Source: Promethearchaeota archaeon
GTDB taxonomy: Archaea > Asgardarchaeota > Lokiarchaeia > Sigyniarchaeales > SOKP01
NCBI GenBank assembly: GCA_019058445.1
Contig: JAHPZA010000005.1
Location: 52,276 to 116,275 of the forward strand
Direction: 5' to 3'
DNA: 64,000 bases
The position numbers and the translations under genes are program-made. Shown in pieces: positions 55,855-63,988 of this stretch; the first letter of the stretch is position 1; the number at the start of each line of letters is the position of its first letter. Under the pieces are notes generated by a model, which saw only the letters and a program-made list of their open reading frames with translations, was not told the origin of the DNA and ran no database searches.

Positions 55855-57486
55855 TTACCAAATCATGCTTTCTTTTTTAAAGAAAAATTCTGCTGCAAGT
55901 TTAAGATCATCAGAAGTCAGAGGTACTCCTAACACTTCAATCATCTCTTTTATAAAAAATTCACATAAGTCAATACTTAAATCAGTACTTCTGTCTTTTA
56001 TAAACATTTGTAGTTGATTAGCAAGATTTAATTCTATTTTGGCAATAATTTCGGTTGTAGGTTGTGATTTTTCTTTAGAGCGTATTTTTTGAATAAATTC
56101 TTTTGGTTGTATCTTTTGAATTATCTCTTTTGGTTTTTGGACAATATCTGACTGTTTAACTTTTTTAATCACTTTTTTAGGTTCAGAGGATGCAATCTGT
56201 TGTATTTTATCAATTTTAGCTTTTAAGCTAATCTTAATATCTTCTGGCTTTAAAGTTAGCTTTTTAGATCTTGAGGGTTGACTTGGAATTTGCCTAGACG
56301 GACTGCTTTTTTCCATTGGTTTTGGTGTAACTTTCATAGGTTTCTTTTGAGGGAGTGGTTTAATCCCTGAGCTTGTTTTAGGAAGGGATTTTACGGCAAC
56401 TTTTTGTGTGAATTTAATTTTTTCTGGAGGAGTAAAAAGACTTCCTCGTGACGCTACTTTAGGTTGTTCTGTTTTTTTTTCTATTTTTGCTCTTATTTCA
56501 TTAAGTTGTTCTTGAAACATTTCTTTATAAGAGTAATTTTGAGTTTCATTACACATATCTATTAATTCTTCATATTTTATGATTGCAGCTTGAAAATTAC
56601 CTTTTGCGGTTAATCCTTCAACTTCATTTATTAGCATCTGAAAATCTGGAGGAAATTCTCTTTTTAATTTCAAAGCTTCTCTAATTAACGAATTAACTTT
56701 TTCTAATGCATTATTCGGATCAATTAAACAGATCTCCCTTATATCTGGATTATTAATGACTGTTTTGATTTCATCGATTTGCTCGCTACTTACTAAATCT
56801 GATTTATTTGCTAAAATTAAGAAATTGGAAAATTTTGCGTTGCTTTCTTTTAAATTGATGAAATACTCAATTAATTTAGGACCATAATCTTTAGAATCGA
56901 AAACTAGAATAATCAGGTCAGATCCTCCTAAAAATTTAGCCCATAAAAGAGAAAAATTATCCTTTAAAATAAAGTCCCAAACATCAAAAGTCAAATGATC
57001 AATTTCATAAGTGGCAGCATTAGCAAAATCCATTATTTTTTTTTCTTGTCCGCTTTTCAATAAATTATATAAAGTAGTTTTCCCAGAATTAATAGGCCCT
57101 ATAATTGCGATTTTGGAATGTAAATTTTTTTGAACCTCATAAAGAGAATTAATAAATTCACTTTTTTCTGAACTAGACTCTTTTAGACTCTCTGGATTTG
57201 GAAAATATTCTTTAAACTTATTAATAATTTCTAATAAAATATCATTAACATAATCAAACGAGTCCGTTAAATCAACTATAATTAAAAAATATGTATCCCC
57301 GTAGGATCGGTGAAATATCTGAAATTTGGAAATCCCTCGGTGGAGCGTTTGACCTGGAGTTGGAAGTATTATGAATGGTTCCACTATTTCCATAACATTT
57401 TTCAGTTCTTTAGGTCCTAGAGCTAAAGCAAGTGTGTGTCTAAAGACTTCTTTTTGATTATAAAAAATAAAAATTTGTCTAAGCAT
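55855..57486 (-). CDS. Longin-like domain plus Arf-like GTPase fusion with degenerate switch II
   Basis: The 543 residues fall into four parts. Residues 1-100 look like a longin/roadblock-type domain ('MLRQIFIFYNQKEVFRHTLA', alternating strands then a long helix). Residues 122-280 form an Arf/SRPRB-like GTPase: G1 'GPINSGKTT' (130-138) and 'NKSD' (227-230), with 'FDVWDF', 'LLW' and 'VFDSKD' lining up with Arf. A helical-hairpin segment (about 285-345) follows, then a long K/P-rich disordered linker (about 345-475) and a C-terminal helical domain (about 485-543). In G3 the Arf sequence W-D-V-G-G-Q is replaced by W-D-F-I-L-K, so the catalytic Gln and switch glycine are missing. It probably binds GTP but hydrolyses it poorly or needs a partner. 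It may act in membrane-associated signalling. Start is ATG at 57486. Confidence 0.8.
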   Translation of the reverse strand: MLRQIFIFYNQKEVFRHTLALALGPKELKNVMEIVEPFIILPTPGQTLHRGISKFQIFHRSYGDTYFLIIVDLTDSFDYVNDILLEIINKFKEYFPNPESLKESSSEKSEFINSLYEVQKNLHSKIAIIGPINSGKTTLYNLLKSGQEKKIMDFANAATYEIDHLTFDVWDFILKDNFSLLWAKFLGGSDLIILVFDSKDYGPKLIEYFINLKESNAKFSNFLILANKSDLVSSEQIDEIKTVINNPDIREICLIDPNNALEKVNSLIREALKLKREFPPDFQMLINEVEGLTAKGNFQAAIIKYEELIDMCNETQNYSYKEMFQEQLNEIRAKIEKKTEQPKVASRGSLFTPPEKIKFTQKVAVKSLPKTSSGIKPLPQKKPMKVTPKPMEKSSPSRQIPSQPSRSKKLTLKPEDIKISLKAKIDKIQQIASSEPKKVIKKVKQSDIVQKPKEIIQKIQPKEFIQKIRSKEKSQPTTEIIAKIELNLANQLQMFIKDRSTDLSIDLCEFFIKEMIEVLGVPLTSDDLKLAAEFFFKKESMIW

Positions 57487-57713
57487 TTTTTCTCAATACT
57501 AAATATTTGGTTGCGATTGTTCAGCAAATATTGCTCAATCGGGACCTATATGGTCTTTTATAAAATTGTATGTTATCTTTGAAAAACATAAACAAATCTT
57601 CCTTAATAACTTTTTATAATTAAACAATTAGAAATAAAGTGGTGAAAAAATAATAAAAAATATTAGATCTCACTTGTTTAGTATCATTAACAAACTCAAA
57701 ATGAAAATTTGAA

Positions 57714-58670
57714 ATGCCTCTAGAACCCAATCACCTCGCAAATTTTCTTGGAAACACAGTAAACGACAAATTTAATTCAGAACTTCTTGATCTAATCATT
57801 AAAAGGATTAATAAATTATGCTTTGAAGAGTGTCAAATAGATCGTATTCAATGTACTCTCACTCCTTTATGTACTAGAAGATTTCTGTTAAAATTAAGAA
57901 TTAAAAACGGACTTCCTCTAGAAGACTTGCCAAAATTTTGCTATAGTGTTCAAAAAAATATCGTCTTACGTGATTTTAGAGGCAAAACGGTGGTTTATAA
58001 ACCGTTTGATGCTTATTTATATTTAGTTGATTTTTTGGATATTTTCTTCCACGGAGATTATCGGAAATTAAATAAATTCATTTCTTTTCAAAACTGGAGC
58101 GAAGCTTTAGAAATTTTTGATGATAGGATTAAAAATCGTGATGAAAATTTCCGCTATCACCTAAAAGGAAATTATCTGATATTTAAATATGATGATCGCC
58201 TTCATATTATCTTCGTGGATGAAAAATATGTGTTATGTAATGCTAATAGAGAAAATATCGCAAGCCTCGAATTATTGGGGGCGATCTGTGAATTTTATGC
58301 AAAATTATATTTTCCGGAAATAAAAGTAAAATTAATAAAATCTGAATATATAGAAGTCACTTCGATTTTACCCAAAGACGTTTTAAATACTATTTCTAAA
58401 ACCCCTACAGTAGCAGAAAATCCATCAAAAAAAGATCATTATTTTTGGAATGTATTTTATGAGGATCTTGAAGCAATGGTACAATTTTGCAAAGAAATTC
58501 ATTTAGATTACGATTGGATGGGGAATTTATTAATTAAATTAGGTATAAATTTAGAAACAAACAATTTTAATGAAAAAAATAATAAAATTCAATTAAGATA
58601 TAGAGATCTAAGATTTTTACTGAATTTTATTCAAAGATTGTATAATGAATTTTATGTTATATGGCTATAA
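57714..58670 (+). CDS. Protein of unknown function (318 aa)
   Basis: This soluble 318-residue protein begins 'MPLEPNHLANFLGNTVND'. It has a cysteine-containing early segment ('CFEECQIDRIQCTLTPLC'), a middle part with alternating strands ('KGNYLIFKYDDRLHIIFVDE') and a helical C-terminus. No transmembrane segment, catalytic motif or nucleotide-binding loop was recognised. Its composition and codon use match real genes of this genome. It is transcribed divergently from the longin-GTPase gene and lies 21 bases upstream of the HEAT/charged-helix gene on the same strand, so it forms a two-gene unit with the latter and may work with it. Start is ATG at 57714. Confidence 0.65.
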   Translation: MPLEPNHLANFLGNTVNDKFNSELLDLIIKRINKLCFEECQIDRIQCTLTPLCTRRFLLKLRIKNGLPLEDLPKFCYSVQKNIVLRDFRGKTVVYKPFDAYLYLVDFLDIFFHGDYRKLNKFISFQNWSEALEIFDDRIKNRDENFRYHLKGNYLIFKYDDRLHIIFVDEKYVLCNANRENIASLELLGAICEFYAKLYFPEIKVKLIKSEYIEVTSILPKDVLNTISKTPTVAENPSKKDHYFWNVFYEDLEAMVQFCKEIHLDYDWMGNLLIKLGINLETNNFNEKNNKIQLRYRDLRFLLNFIQRLYNEFYVIWL

Positions 58671-58691
58671 ATAAAAATTATTCTCATAGGT

Positions 58692-59927
58692 GTGATATAT
58701 AATATGGCAAGTATAGAAGCTAATGGAGAATTAATGGAAAAAATTAGAATTATGACAACCGAAGGGAAAATAGATGATGTTGTTAACGAAATCGCTACAT
58801 ATTTAAATCTTTCAAATGAAGAGAATTATATTGAAAGATTAGAAAATATCTTAGAAACTATTTCATCTGCGCAGGGGGGAAGTACTGTTATAAGATTTCT
58901 TATTGAAAATCAGATCATTGATATCCCTACGTTATTACAAAATCTTTCAAAGAGGGATTCGTTATTACGATATTCATTTCTTTTACTTTTGAAAGATATC
59001 TGTGAAAATGAAGAGGATTTACTCCTTCCATATAGTGAAGAACTCTTAAAATCAGATGATCCTAATGTACGCGAAGCATTCCTGCAACTGTTAATTTTTA
59101 TGGCTGGTGGAGAAAAAGAAATTGATGAGGAGCAATTAATCGAAGTAATTGTAGCTAAATTAGATGATGACAAGGAATTTGTTGTAGAAAAAGCGGGTCA
59201 AGCACTTAAAGCGATTGGAAAAAAACATCCGTCTCTTGTAACCCGTATCCTAAGAGACTTTTCAAAAAAATGTATAGAAAACGAAGAATTAATCAAAATA
59301 ATTGATAACATATTAAAAGCGATAGTCACAGTGGAAAAAATAGAAGAAATTGTAGAAGAAGAAACTATAAAAGAAGAACCTGAAAAGCACTTGGAAGCGC
59401 AAGAAGATCTCATTAAAAAAGAGAGAAATGAAGAGCTAGAAAAAGAAGAAGAGAAAATATTGGACAAACAAATTGAATTAAAAAAGAAAGAAATTGAATT
59501 AAAAAAAAAGGAATTAGAATTAGAAGAAAAAGAAAAAGAATTAGAAATAAAAGAAATCATTACAAAAGAGAAAGAGTTAATAGATAAAGAGATTGAAACG
59601 GAATTGAGTGGAAAAGATTTATCGATCCCCCATGATATAAAGAAAGAAGAGGATGAAATTTTAGATAAACAAATCGAGATAAAAAAGAAAGAGCTTGAAA
59701 TAAAGAAAAAGAAATTAGAAGTGGAAGAGAAAGAAAAAGAGCTAGAAAAGAAAGCGATAGAAGATAAAGAAAAAGCATTAAAAATTAAAGAACAATTGAT
59801 AGAAAAAGAAAAAGAATTGGAGAAAGTGGAAATAGAATTAAAGAAGAAAACCATAGAAAAAAAAGAACGCAAAATCTTAGATGAGGAAACTAAAAGGATC
59901 AAAGAAAAATTAGAAGAGGATAAATAA
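58692..59927 (+). CDS. HEAT-like N-terminus with long charged helix
   Basis: This 411-residue protein has a HEAT/ARM-like N-terminal half (about 20-205), with helical pairs such as 'SLLRYSFLLLLKDICENEED' and 'EFVVEKAGQALKAIGKKHPS'. From about 230 to the end it is almost purely E, K, L and I, for example 'EIELKKKELELEEKEKELEI'. This could form a long coiled coil or a stable single alpha helix. Such rods act as spacers or bind partners. The last 32 codons are duplicated as a remnant at 62150-62245. The frame may start at ATG 58692 or at later methionines (residues 5 and 16). It is in a unit with the unknown protein upstream. Confidence 0.75.
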   Translation: MIYNMASIEANGELMEKIRIMTTEGKIDDVVNEIATYLNLSNEENYIERLENILETISSAQGGSTVIRFLIENQIIDIPTLLQNLSKRDSLLRYSFLLLLKDICENEEDLLLPYSEELLKSDDPNVREAFLQLLIFMAGGEKEIDEEQLIEVIVAKLDDDKEFVVEKAGQALKAIGKKHPSLVTRILRDFSKKCIENEELIKIIDNILKAIVTVEKIEEIVEEETIKEEPEKHLEAQEDLIKKERNEELEKEEEKILDKQIELKKKEIELKKKELELEEKEKELEIKEIITKEKELIDKEIETELSGKDLSIPHDIKKEEDEILDKQIEIKKKELEIKKKKLEVEEKEKELEKKAIEDKEKALKIKEQLIEKEKELEKVEIELKKKTIEKKERKILDEETKRIKEKLEEDK

Positions 59928-60158
59928 AATATAATTAAATCAAATCTTTTTGCTCTATAATGGGCGCCGTGTGTAATCGTCTTACTAGTTTTCTTACTTC
60001 TTCAATTTTCATACTTTCGGGAGGAAGACTTAATTGCACCTTTTTAGCCATATTATATGCTATCTCAATATAATTCAGATCTTCCAACATTTCGATAATT
60101 TGAAGTTTATAGTCGATATCACCAGCGCCTTCGCCGTATTCCAACAGTTTTTCCTTAA
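59831..60158. repeat. Left copy of a roughly 330-bp direct duplication
   Basis: This segment matches 62149-62477 in direct orientation. It covers the last 32 codons of the HEAT/charged-helix gene and the last 74 codons of a convergent minus-strand reading frame. Similarity is highest in the minus-strand coding part and lower in the plus-strand tail. The homology ends on both sides at clear points, near 59831 and near 60158. Confidence 0.85.
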
Positions 60159-60405
60159 TTACTTCAATTTCATTATTTACTCCATAAATTTTATCATTGG
60201 GAATATCCTTATACCTTATGCGGTGATCAATTCTTTTATTTGCCAATTTTCCACTCCATTTAGATACTTCAAAAGCTATAATCAGTCTTTTCAATTGCCA
60301 AGCAATAGCGATTTCAGTTAGCTTTCCAGCACCTCCTCCGATTGCTATAACTGCTTCTGCATTACTAAAAATAATGTTATTATGAAGATTTGACCAAGAA
60401 TTTTT
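59935..60405 (-). pseudogene. Chimeric remnant: SLOG/TIGR00725-like piece joined to duplicated helical tail
   Basis: The minus-strand frame is open from just after a stop at 60406-60408 to the stop at 59935, but has no start before TTG at 60294. Its first part ('NAEAVIAIGGGAGKLTEIAI', then 'AWQLKRLIIAFEVSKWSGKL') is the second half of a TIGR00725/SLOG (lysine-decarboxylase-like, nucleotide-binding) Rossmann domain, interrupted in the middle of the fold. The last 74 codons are a near-copy of the C-terminus of the AbrB/helical protein at 62254-63258 ('KEKLLEYGEGAGDIDYKLQI'). The upstream half of the SLOG gene is missing or out of frame, so this looks like a fusion created by the local duplication. 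A short product from TTG 60294 cannot be excluded. Confidence 0.7.
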
Positions 60406-60481
60406 TCAATAACTGGTATTGGCCATTTAGATTTATGAGATCAAGACCGATAGATCTCATGAAATTATTGAAATTTTTGAA

Positions 60482-61054
60482 TTAATCCAAAAGGTGAAAT
60501 TCTAAATGTATTAAATTCGGAGTTGTATCTTCTATCTTAGTTTTAAATTCTAATTCGAAGTGATTAGATAGAAGGTTTTTATAAAAAAGTGTAAAATAAT
60601 TTGAGAAATCTTGATTTAAATCGTGCAAACCTCTAAAAACAAGCGTTCTATTTTCAATTGAAATATCTATCGTATTAAACCATTTAAGACCGTTCTTCCC
60701 AAAAAAATTCACCGAGAATTTTGCATAACTTTTTAGAGTCTCATCATTCATTGGTTTTGCAACTAAAAATTTCATAATATCAGAGAATAAATCCGAGTTT
60801 TCTTCGGCTAATGCAATTAAATTTTCTTCTCCTATTAATGATAACAACTTAATAAAAACCGTTTTTGATATTGTTATCATTTCATTATTTTGATTTAATA
60901 CCTCTAAGTTTAACCATTGTTTAATGGCATCTTTGGCGGTTATCCCCCGAGTTTTATTCTGTTGACTCGCTATTAAATCTAATTTAGCTAATATTTGTTC
61001 GGAGAGTCTGAAACCTAAGAAATTACTAACTTTCTTTTTTGTTTTCTTAGCCAT
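60482..61054 (-). CDS. RHH-type DNA-binding-like protein
   Basis: This 190-residue protein has a basic N-terminus ('MAKKTKKKVSNFLGFRL') leading into a pattern typical of ribbon-helix-helix proteins: a short strand 'LGFRLSEQ' and two helices 'ILAKLDLIASQQNK' and 'ITAKDAIKQWLN' (about 12-50). The remaining 140 residues are a separate helical and strand-rich domain with no known motif ('SYAKFSVNFFGKNGLKWFNT') that could bind a ligand. It is probably a transcription regulator. Short direct repeats lie just upstream (about 61094-61137). It is inside the segment flanked by the 330-bp duplication and diverges from the membrane protein gene at 61217, which it may control. Confidence 0.7.
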   Translation of the reverse strand: MAKKTKKKVSNFLGFRLSEQILAKLDLIASQQNKTRGITAKDAIKQWLNLEVLNQNNEMITISKTVFIKLLSLIGEENLIALAEENSDLFSDIMKFLVAKPMNDETLKSYAKFSVNFFGKNGLKWFNTIDISIENRTLVFRGLHDLNQDFSNYFTLFYKNLLSNHFELEFKTKIEDTTPNLIHLEFHLLD

Positions 61055-61151
61055 AATTACAATTAAACTTCATAAAAATGTTTTTTTATTAATAAAGTGT
61101 TTTTAAAGTTTTTAAAGTTATCGATTGATTAATAGTTATCAAATGAAAACA

Positions 61152-61160
61152 TTTATATAT
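61152..61160 (+). promoter_or_regulatory. Candidate TATA box for the membrane protein gene
   Basis: TTTATATAT lies about 60 bases before the ATG at 61217. Initiation about 25-27 bases downstream would give a leader of some 30-35 bases containing the GGTGAG ribosome binding site. Spacing fits archaeal promoters well. Confidence 0.55.
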
Positions 61161-61216
61161 TATGTTCTTCATATATTTATGACTCCTAAATTAAAATAAA
61201 AAAAGGTGAGAAAGAA

Positions 61217-62056
61217 ATGGGAAATAATTGGTCAATTAAAAATGATCTTAAATCTTCGTTTGTCCTTGCTAAACGAAATCTGCTGAGCTTTTTTCTTGCT
61301 ATGATTGGATTAGTAATTTTACTCTTAATCGCAATCGTTGCGGTCTCTATTCCTTTAGCTATGGCTATTGGCTTTACCATTGGATCTACATCTCGAGCAA
61401 AAGTGAATGTATCAAATCCAGCTGTGTGGGTTATTGTGGGTCTTGGGATTCTATTGAATATTCTTATTTTTACTTTTGCTATGATGGTATTAGGTGGAAT
61501 ATTTGGTATGTCTAAAGAAATCGTTGAAAATGGAAAATCTCAAGCGGAAAAACCTTTCAGAACGTTAAAAGAATATTTTCTCTCTCTCTTCCTAGCAAGC
61601 TTAATAATAGTCTTGATCATAGAAGGATTACCTTTAGTTATGGGTGGAATTAATGCGTGGGCTTATGGGGGAGATGCTCCACTCATAGTTGATTGGATTG
61701 AGGGAATTGCTTTTTTAGCTTGGGTGGTTTTTACGATAGGTTTTACTATAATGATCCTTCCAGGCATAGTAGATGGAAAGAGTGTCAAAGAAGCTCTTCT
61801 TGAATCTATTAATAAGGCAAAAAACAATCCAGCAAGGATTTATAGTATGGTTGGAATTTATATAGGTATTTATGTGGGGGCTTTTTTACCAATTATTCTC
61901 TGGGCTATACTCTCTGGCTCGGGTAATGCGATATGGATTGCCATCTATGCTCCTATAATGATAATAATTCTAGTGTTTATAGTCACACCTGCAATGATTC
62001 TTACGTTTTCCAGAATCTACAACGATCTCGAAGGTGGAACTTTAGCAGAACTATAA
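61217..62056 (+). CDS. Multi-pass membrane protein (GlpQ-membrane-domain/DUF-like)
   Basis: This 279-residue protein starts 'MGNNWSIKNDLKSSFVLAKR', a short cytosolic helix, and then shows about six transmembrane segments (about 20-55, 70-95, 115-140, 155-180, 205-235 and 240-265). 'PGIVDGKSVKEALLESINKA' followed by 'KNNPARIYSM' is the pattern found in a group of archaeal and bacterial membrane proteins related to the membrane domain of glycerophosphodiester phosphodiesterases. It has no catalytic motif. It may be a structural or transport-like membrane protein. It has a GGTGAG ribosome binding site before the ATG and a clear TATA element. It lies inside the duplicated-flank segment. Confidence 0.75.
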   Translation: MGNNWSIKNDLKSSFVLAKRNLLSFFLAMIGLVILLLIAIVAVSIPLAMAIGFTIGSTSRAKVNVSNPAVWVIVGLGILLNILIFTFAMMVLGGIFGMSKEIVENGKSQAEKPFRTLKEYFLSLFLASLIIVLIIEGLPLVMGGINAWAYGGDAPLIVDWIEGIAFLAWVVFTIGFTIMILPGIVDGKSVKEALLESINKAKNNPARIYSMVGIYIGIYVGAFLPIILWAILSGSGNAIWIAIYAPIMIIILVFIVTPAMILTFSRIYNDLEGGTLAEL

Positions 62057-62148
62057 ATAAAATATAATTATTTCTTTTCTTTCTTTTTTTAGCTTTAAAT
62101 TCAAAGCACTCTAAAGCTTTTAATTTACTGCAATTATTTTAGTAATAA

Positions 62149-62477
62149 CATAGAATTAAAAAAGAAACCTATAGAAGATAATGAAAGCCAATTATTAGGT
62201 GATGAAGTTAAAAGGATTAAAGTGTTGATATATGATGAGGAATGAGAAAGATCTTAAATCAAATCTTTTTGTTCTGTAATTGGAGCAGTATGTAACCTTC
62301 TCACAAGTTTCCTAACTTCTTCGATTTTCATACTTTCGGGGGGAAGGCTTAATTGGACTTTTTTAGCCATATTATATGCCATCTCAATATAATTCAAATC
62401 TTCCAACATTTCGATAATTTGAATTTTATAATCGATATCTCTCGCGCCTTCGCCGTACTCTAAAAGTTTTTCCTTAA
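62149..62477. repeat. Right copy of a roughly 330-bp direct duplication
   Basis: This is the direct counterpart of 59831-60158. Its plus-strand portion is the degenerate tail of the charged-helix gene and its minus-strand portion is the intact 3' end of the AbrB/helical gene. Confidence 0.85.
62150..62245 (+). pseudogene. Remnant of the charged-helix gene tail
   Basis: Thirty-one codons plus a stop in the plus frame read 'IELKKKPIEDNESQLLGD' and onward. They correspond to 'IELKKKTIEKKERKILDE' at the end of the intact gene at 58692-59927. The stop lies eight bases from the convergent gene's stop, the same arrangement as in the left copy. There is no start codon, so it is not translated by itself. 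It has accumulated changes (K to N, E to Q), which suggests loss of selection. Confidence 0.75.
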
Positions 62478-63258
62478 GCAAGACATCAATTTTTTGGGAT
62501 CTTTCAACATGGCGCACTTTTTTGACGAGTTGTTTGAAACTGTTCATTATATTATACATTTCTGATTTCGGATAATCATCAATGTTTTTCAGCACATAAA
62601 AAATATAGACTTCCGCTTTCTCAAATCTTCGTATCCTAAGACTGATATCAACAAGTTCTAAAAGCGCCAATTCATAGAGGAATTTACTCTCGATATTCGG
62701 AATAATTTTTTCAAAAATCCAATCGAGGATATTCGGCTGATCAAATTTTTCGATAATATCAATCAAAAACTTGACAATAGAGAAGTATAATTTTGCATTT
62801 TCCGTCTTAGTGGAACTTAAAAAGGAAACTAATGCATATTTCACGCGCCCCATCGCATCCTCTAAATTCATTGGTTTCTCAGTAAATTTATTAAATGCAG
62901 ATTCTAATATAGGCATAATTTTTTCTCTGGCATCAAAATCATACACGAAATATTCACTCCAGTTGGGCGCTAATTTAGCTGGTTTCTTTTGGGAACTTGT
63001 TTTGTCTTTTTGAGTTGAGGCTGACATTTTAGGTTTTCTTTCCTTTATTTTTTCAGCAAGTTCCTTAGCCTCTTCATCAGAGAGAATTTCAAGGATAATC
63101 TTATTTTTCTCTTTAGGGACTATCATTCTAAAGAAAACATCTCTATCGTCCTCAAATAATTCTTCTCTTAAAATCTTAGGGAATGTTACGCCTGTTTTGG
63201 TTTTTTTTATTATCTCTTCAAAATATACGTCGTTATTAGAATCCTTTTCATTCTCCAT
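62254..63258 (-). CDS. AbrB-like N-terminus plus helical-repeat protein
   Basis: This 334-residue protein has an N-terminal segment (about 10-60: 'TKTGVTFPKILREELFEDDR', then 'IILEILS') with the strand-turn-strand character of AbrB/SpoVT-like swapped-hairpin domains. A charged linker ('KERKPKMSASTQKDKTSSQK') and a long all-helical part (about 105-334) of paired helices similar to tetratricopeptide-type repeats follow. It may link DNA binding to a protein-interaction scaffold. The last 74 codons are duplicated in the chimeric remnant at 59935-60405. Start is ATG at 63258. It converges with the charged-helix remnant. Confidence 0.7.
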   Translation of the reverse strand: MENEKDSNNDVYFEEIIKKTKTGVTFPKILREELFEDDRDVFFRMIVPKEKNKIILEILSDEEAKELAEKIKERKPKMSASTQKDKTSSQKKPAKLAPNWSEYFVYDFDAREKIMPILESAFNKFTEKPMNLEDAMGRVKYALVSFLSSTKTENAKLYFSIVKFLIDIIEKFDQPNILDWIFEKIIPNIESKFLYELALLELVDISLRIRRFEKAEVYIFYVLKNIDDYPKSEMYNIMNSFKQLVKKVRHVERSQKIDVLLKEKLLEYGEGARDIDYKIQIIEMLEDLNYIEMAYNMAKKVQLSLPPESMKIEEVRKLVRRLHTAPITEQKDLI

Positions 63259-63349
63259 AATAACTTAGAATTATCTAACTATTTTAATTATTACCTAAAA
63301 ATAGATTGATTAATGAAAACGGAAAAATAAAAAGAAAATGTGATTTGAG

Positions 63350-63988
63350 TTATAAAGTTAAAGATTTTGATTGCTTATAGAATCCGTAAGCTAGAAAGAA
63401 TCTAATTACGGAAAAGATAATATACCAAAATGCTACACCTACTGCAAATAAACTCATTATAAACACTTGTATAAAGATATTTGCTAAGATAACTAACCAT
63501 AGGCACCCGTATTTTTTTGGAAGTGATTTATTATGTAACCCGGCGATACTATATAAGATTATATACATAAGCATAGCTAAATTCGCAATCCCGCTTAAAG
63601 CCGCATTTTCATAGATATCAGGAGGTCTAAACGCTATAACTATAATTAAAATTCCACCAACACTCAAGCAGAAAGAACCAATATAGCTGAGCCATTTATC
63701 AAACTTTGTATCTTTGAAATAATAAGGTAGTATTATCGCAGCAGGAATAAAGAGTAAACCCAATATGATTTGACTGATGCTATACAATAGAGATGAAGTA
63801 ATATTGCTCCTTCCTGAAAATGATTTATTTCGACCTAAATCAGTAATAAAATTAGCCCATAACGAAAAACCAGGAGCCCCTGGATTGGTTGATGTAGCCC
63901 CGGCATAGAATATCATTGCTATGAGTACAAAGAGTGTGGTTATGATATAGCTAAGAATAATTGATAAAATGATAAAATATGGATTCAT
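63350..63988 (-). CDS. DUF998-like integral membrane protein
   Basis: This 212-residue protein has about six membrane helices (about 5-28, 63-88, 98-120, 127-148, 158-180 and 183-203). An extracytoplasmic loop after helix 1 has 'NPGAPGFSLWANFITDLGRN', matching the Y-P-G-x(n)-N-x-x-S-D-L-G pattern of the DUF998 family. Function of the family is unknown. The start ATG at 63988 is close to the right edge of the window, and no ribosome binding site is evident. It lies 91 bases downstream of the window's last gene boundary on the same strand as the AbrB-like gene. Confidence 0.75.
   Translation of the reverse strand: MNPYFIILSIILSYIITTLFVLIAMIFYAGATSTNPGAPGFSLWANFITDLGRNKSFSGRSNITSSLLYSISQIILGLLFIPAAIILPYYFKDTKFDKWLSYIGSFCLSVGGILIIVIAFRPPDIYENAALSGIANLAMLMYIILYSIAGLHNKSLPKKYGCLWLVILANIFIQVFIMSLFAVGVAFWYIIFSVIRFFLAYGFYKQSKSLTL

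Noticed and set aside
59198..59902. Antisense open frame of 234 codons rich in S, F and I
   Set aside because: It is the mirror of the E/K-rich coding of the charged-helix gene (gaa/aaa codons read backwards give ttc/ttt/tct), has no ribosome binding site and no protein-like features.
59935..60294. Intact 119-residue gene starting at TTG 60294
   Set aside because: Coding sequence of a SLOG-type domain continues upstream of that TTG to a stop with no start codon, and the tail is a duplicated piece of another gene, so it is better described as a remnant.
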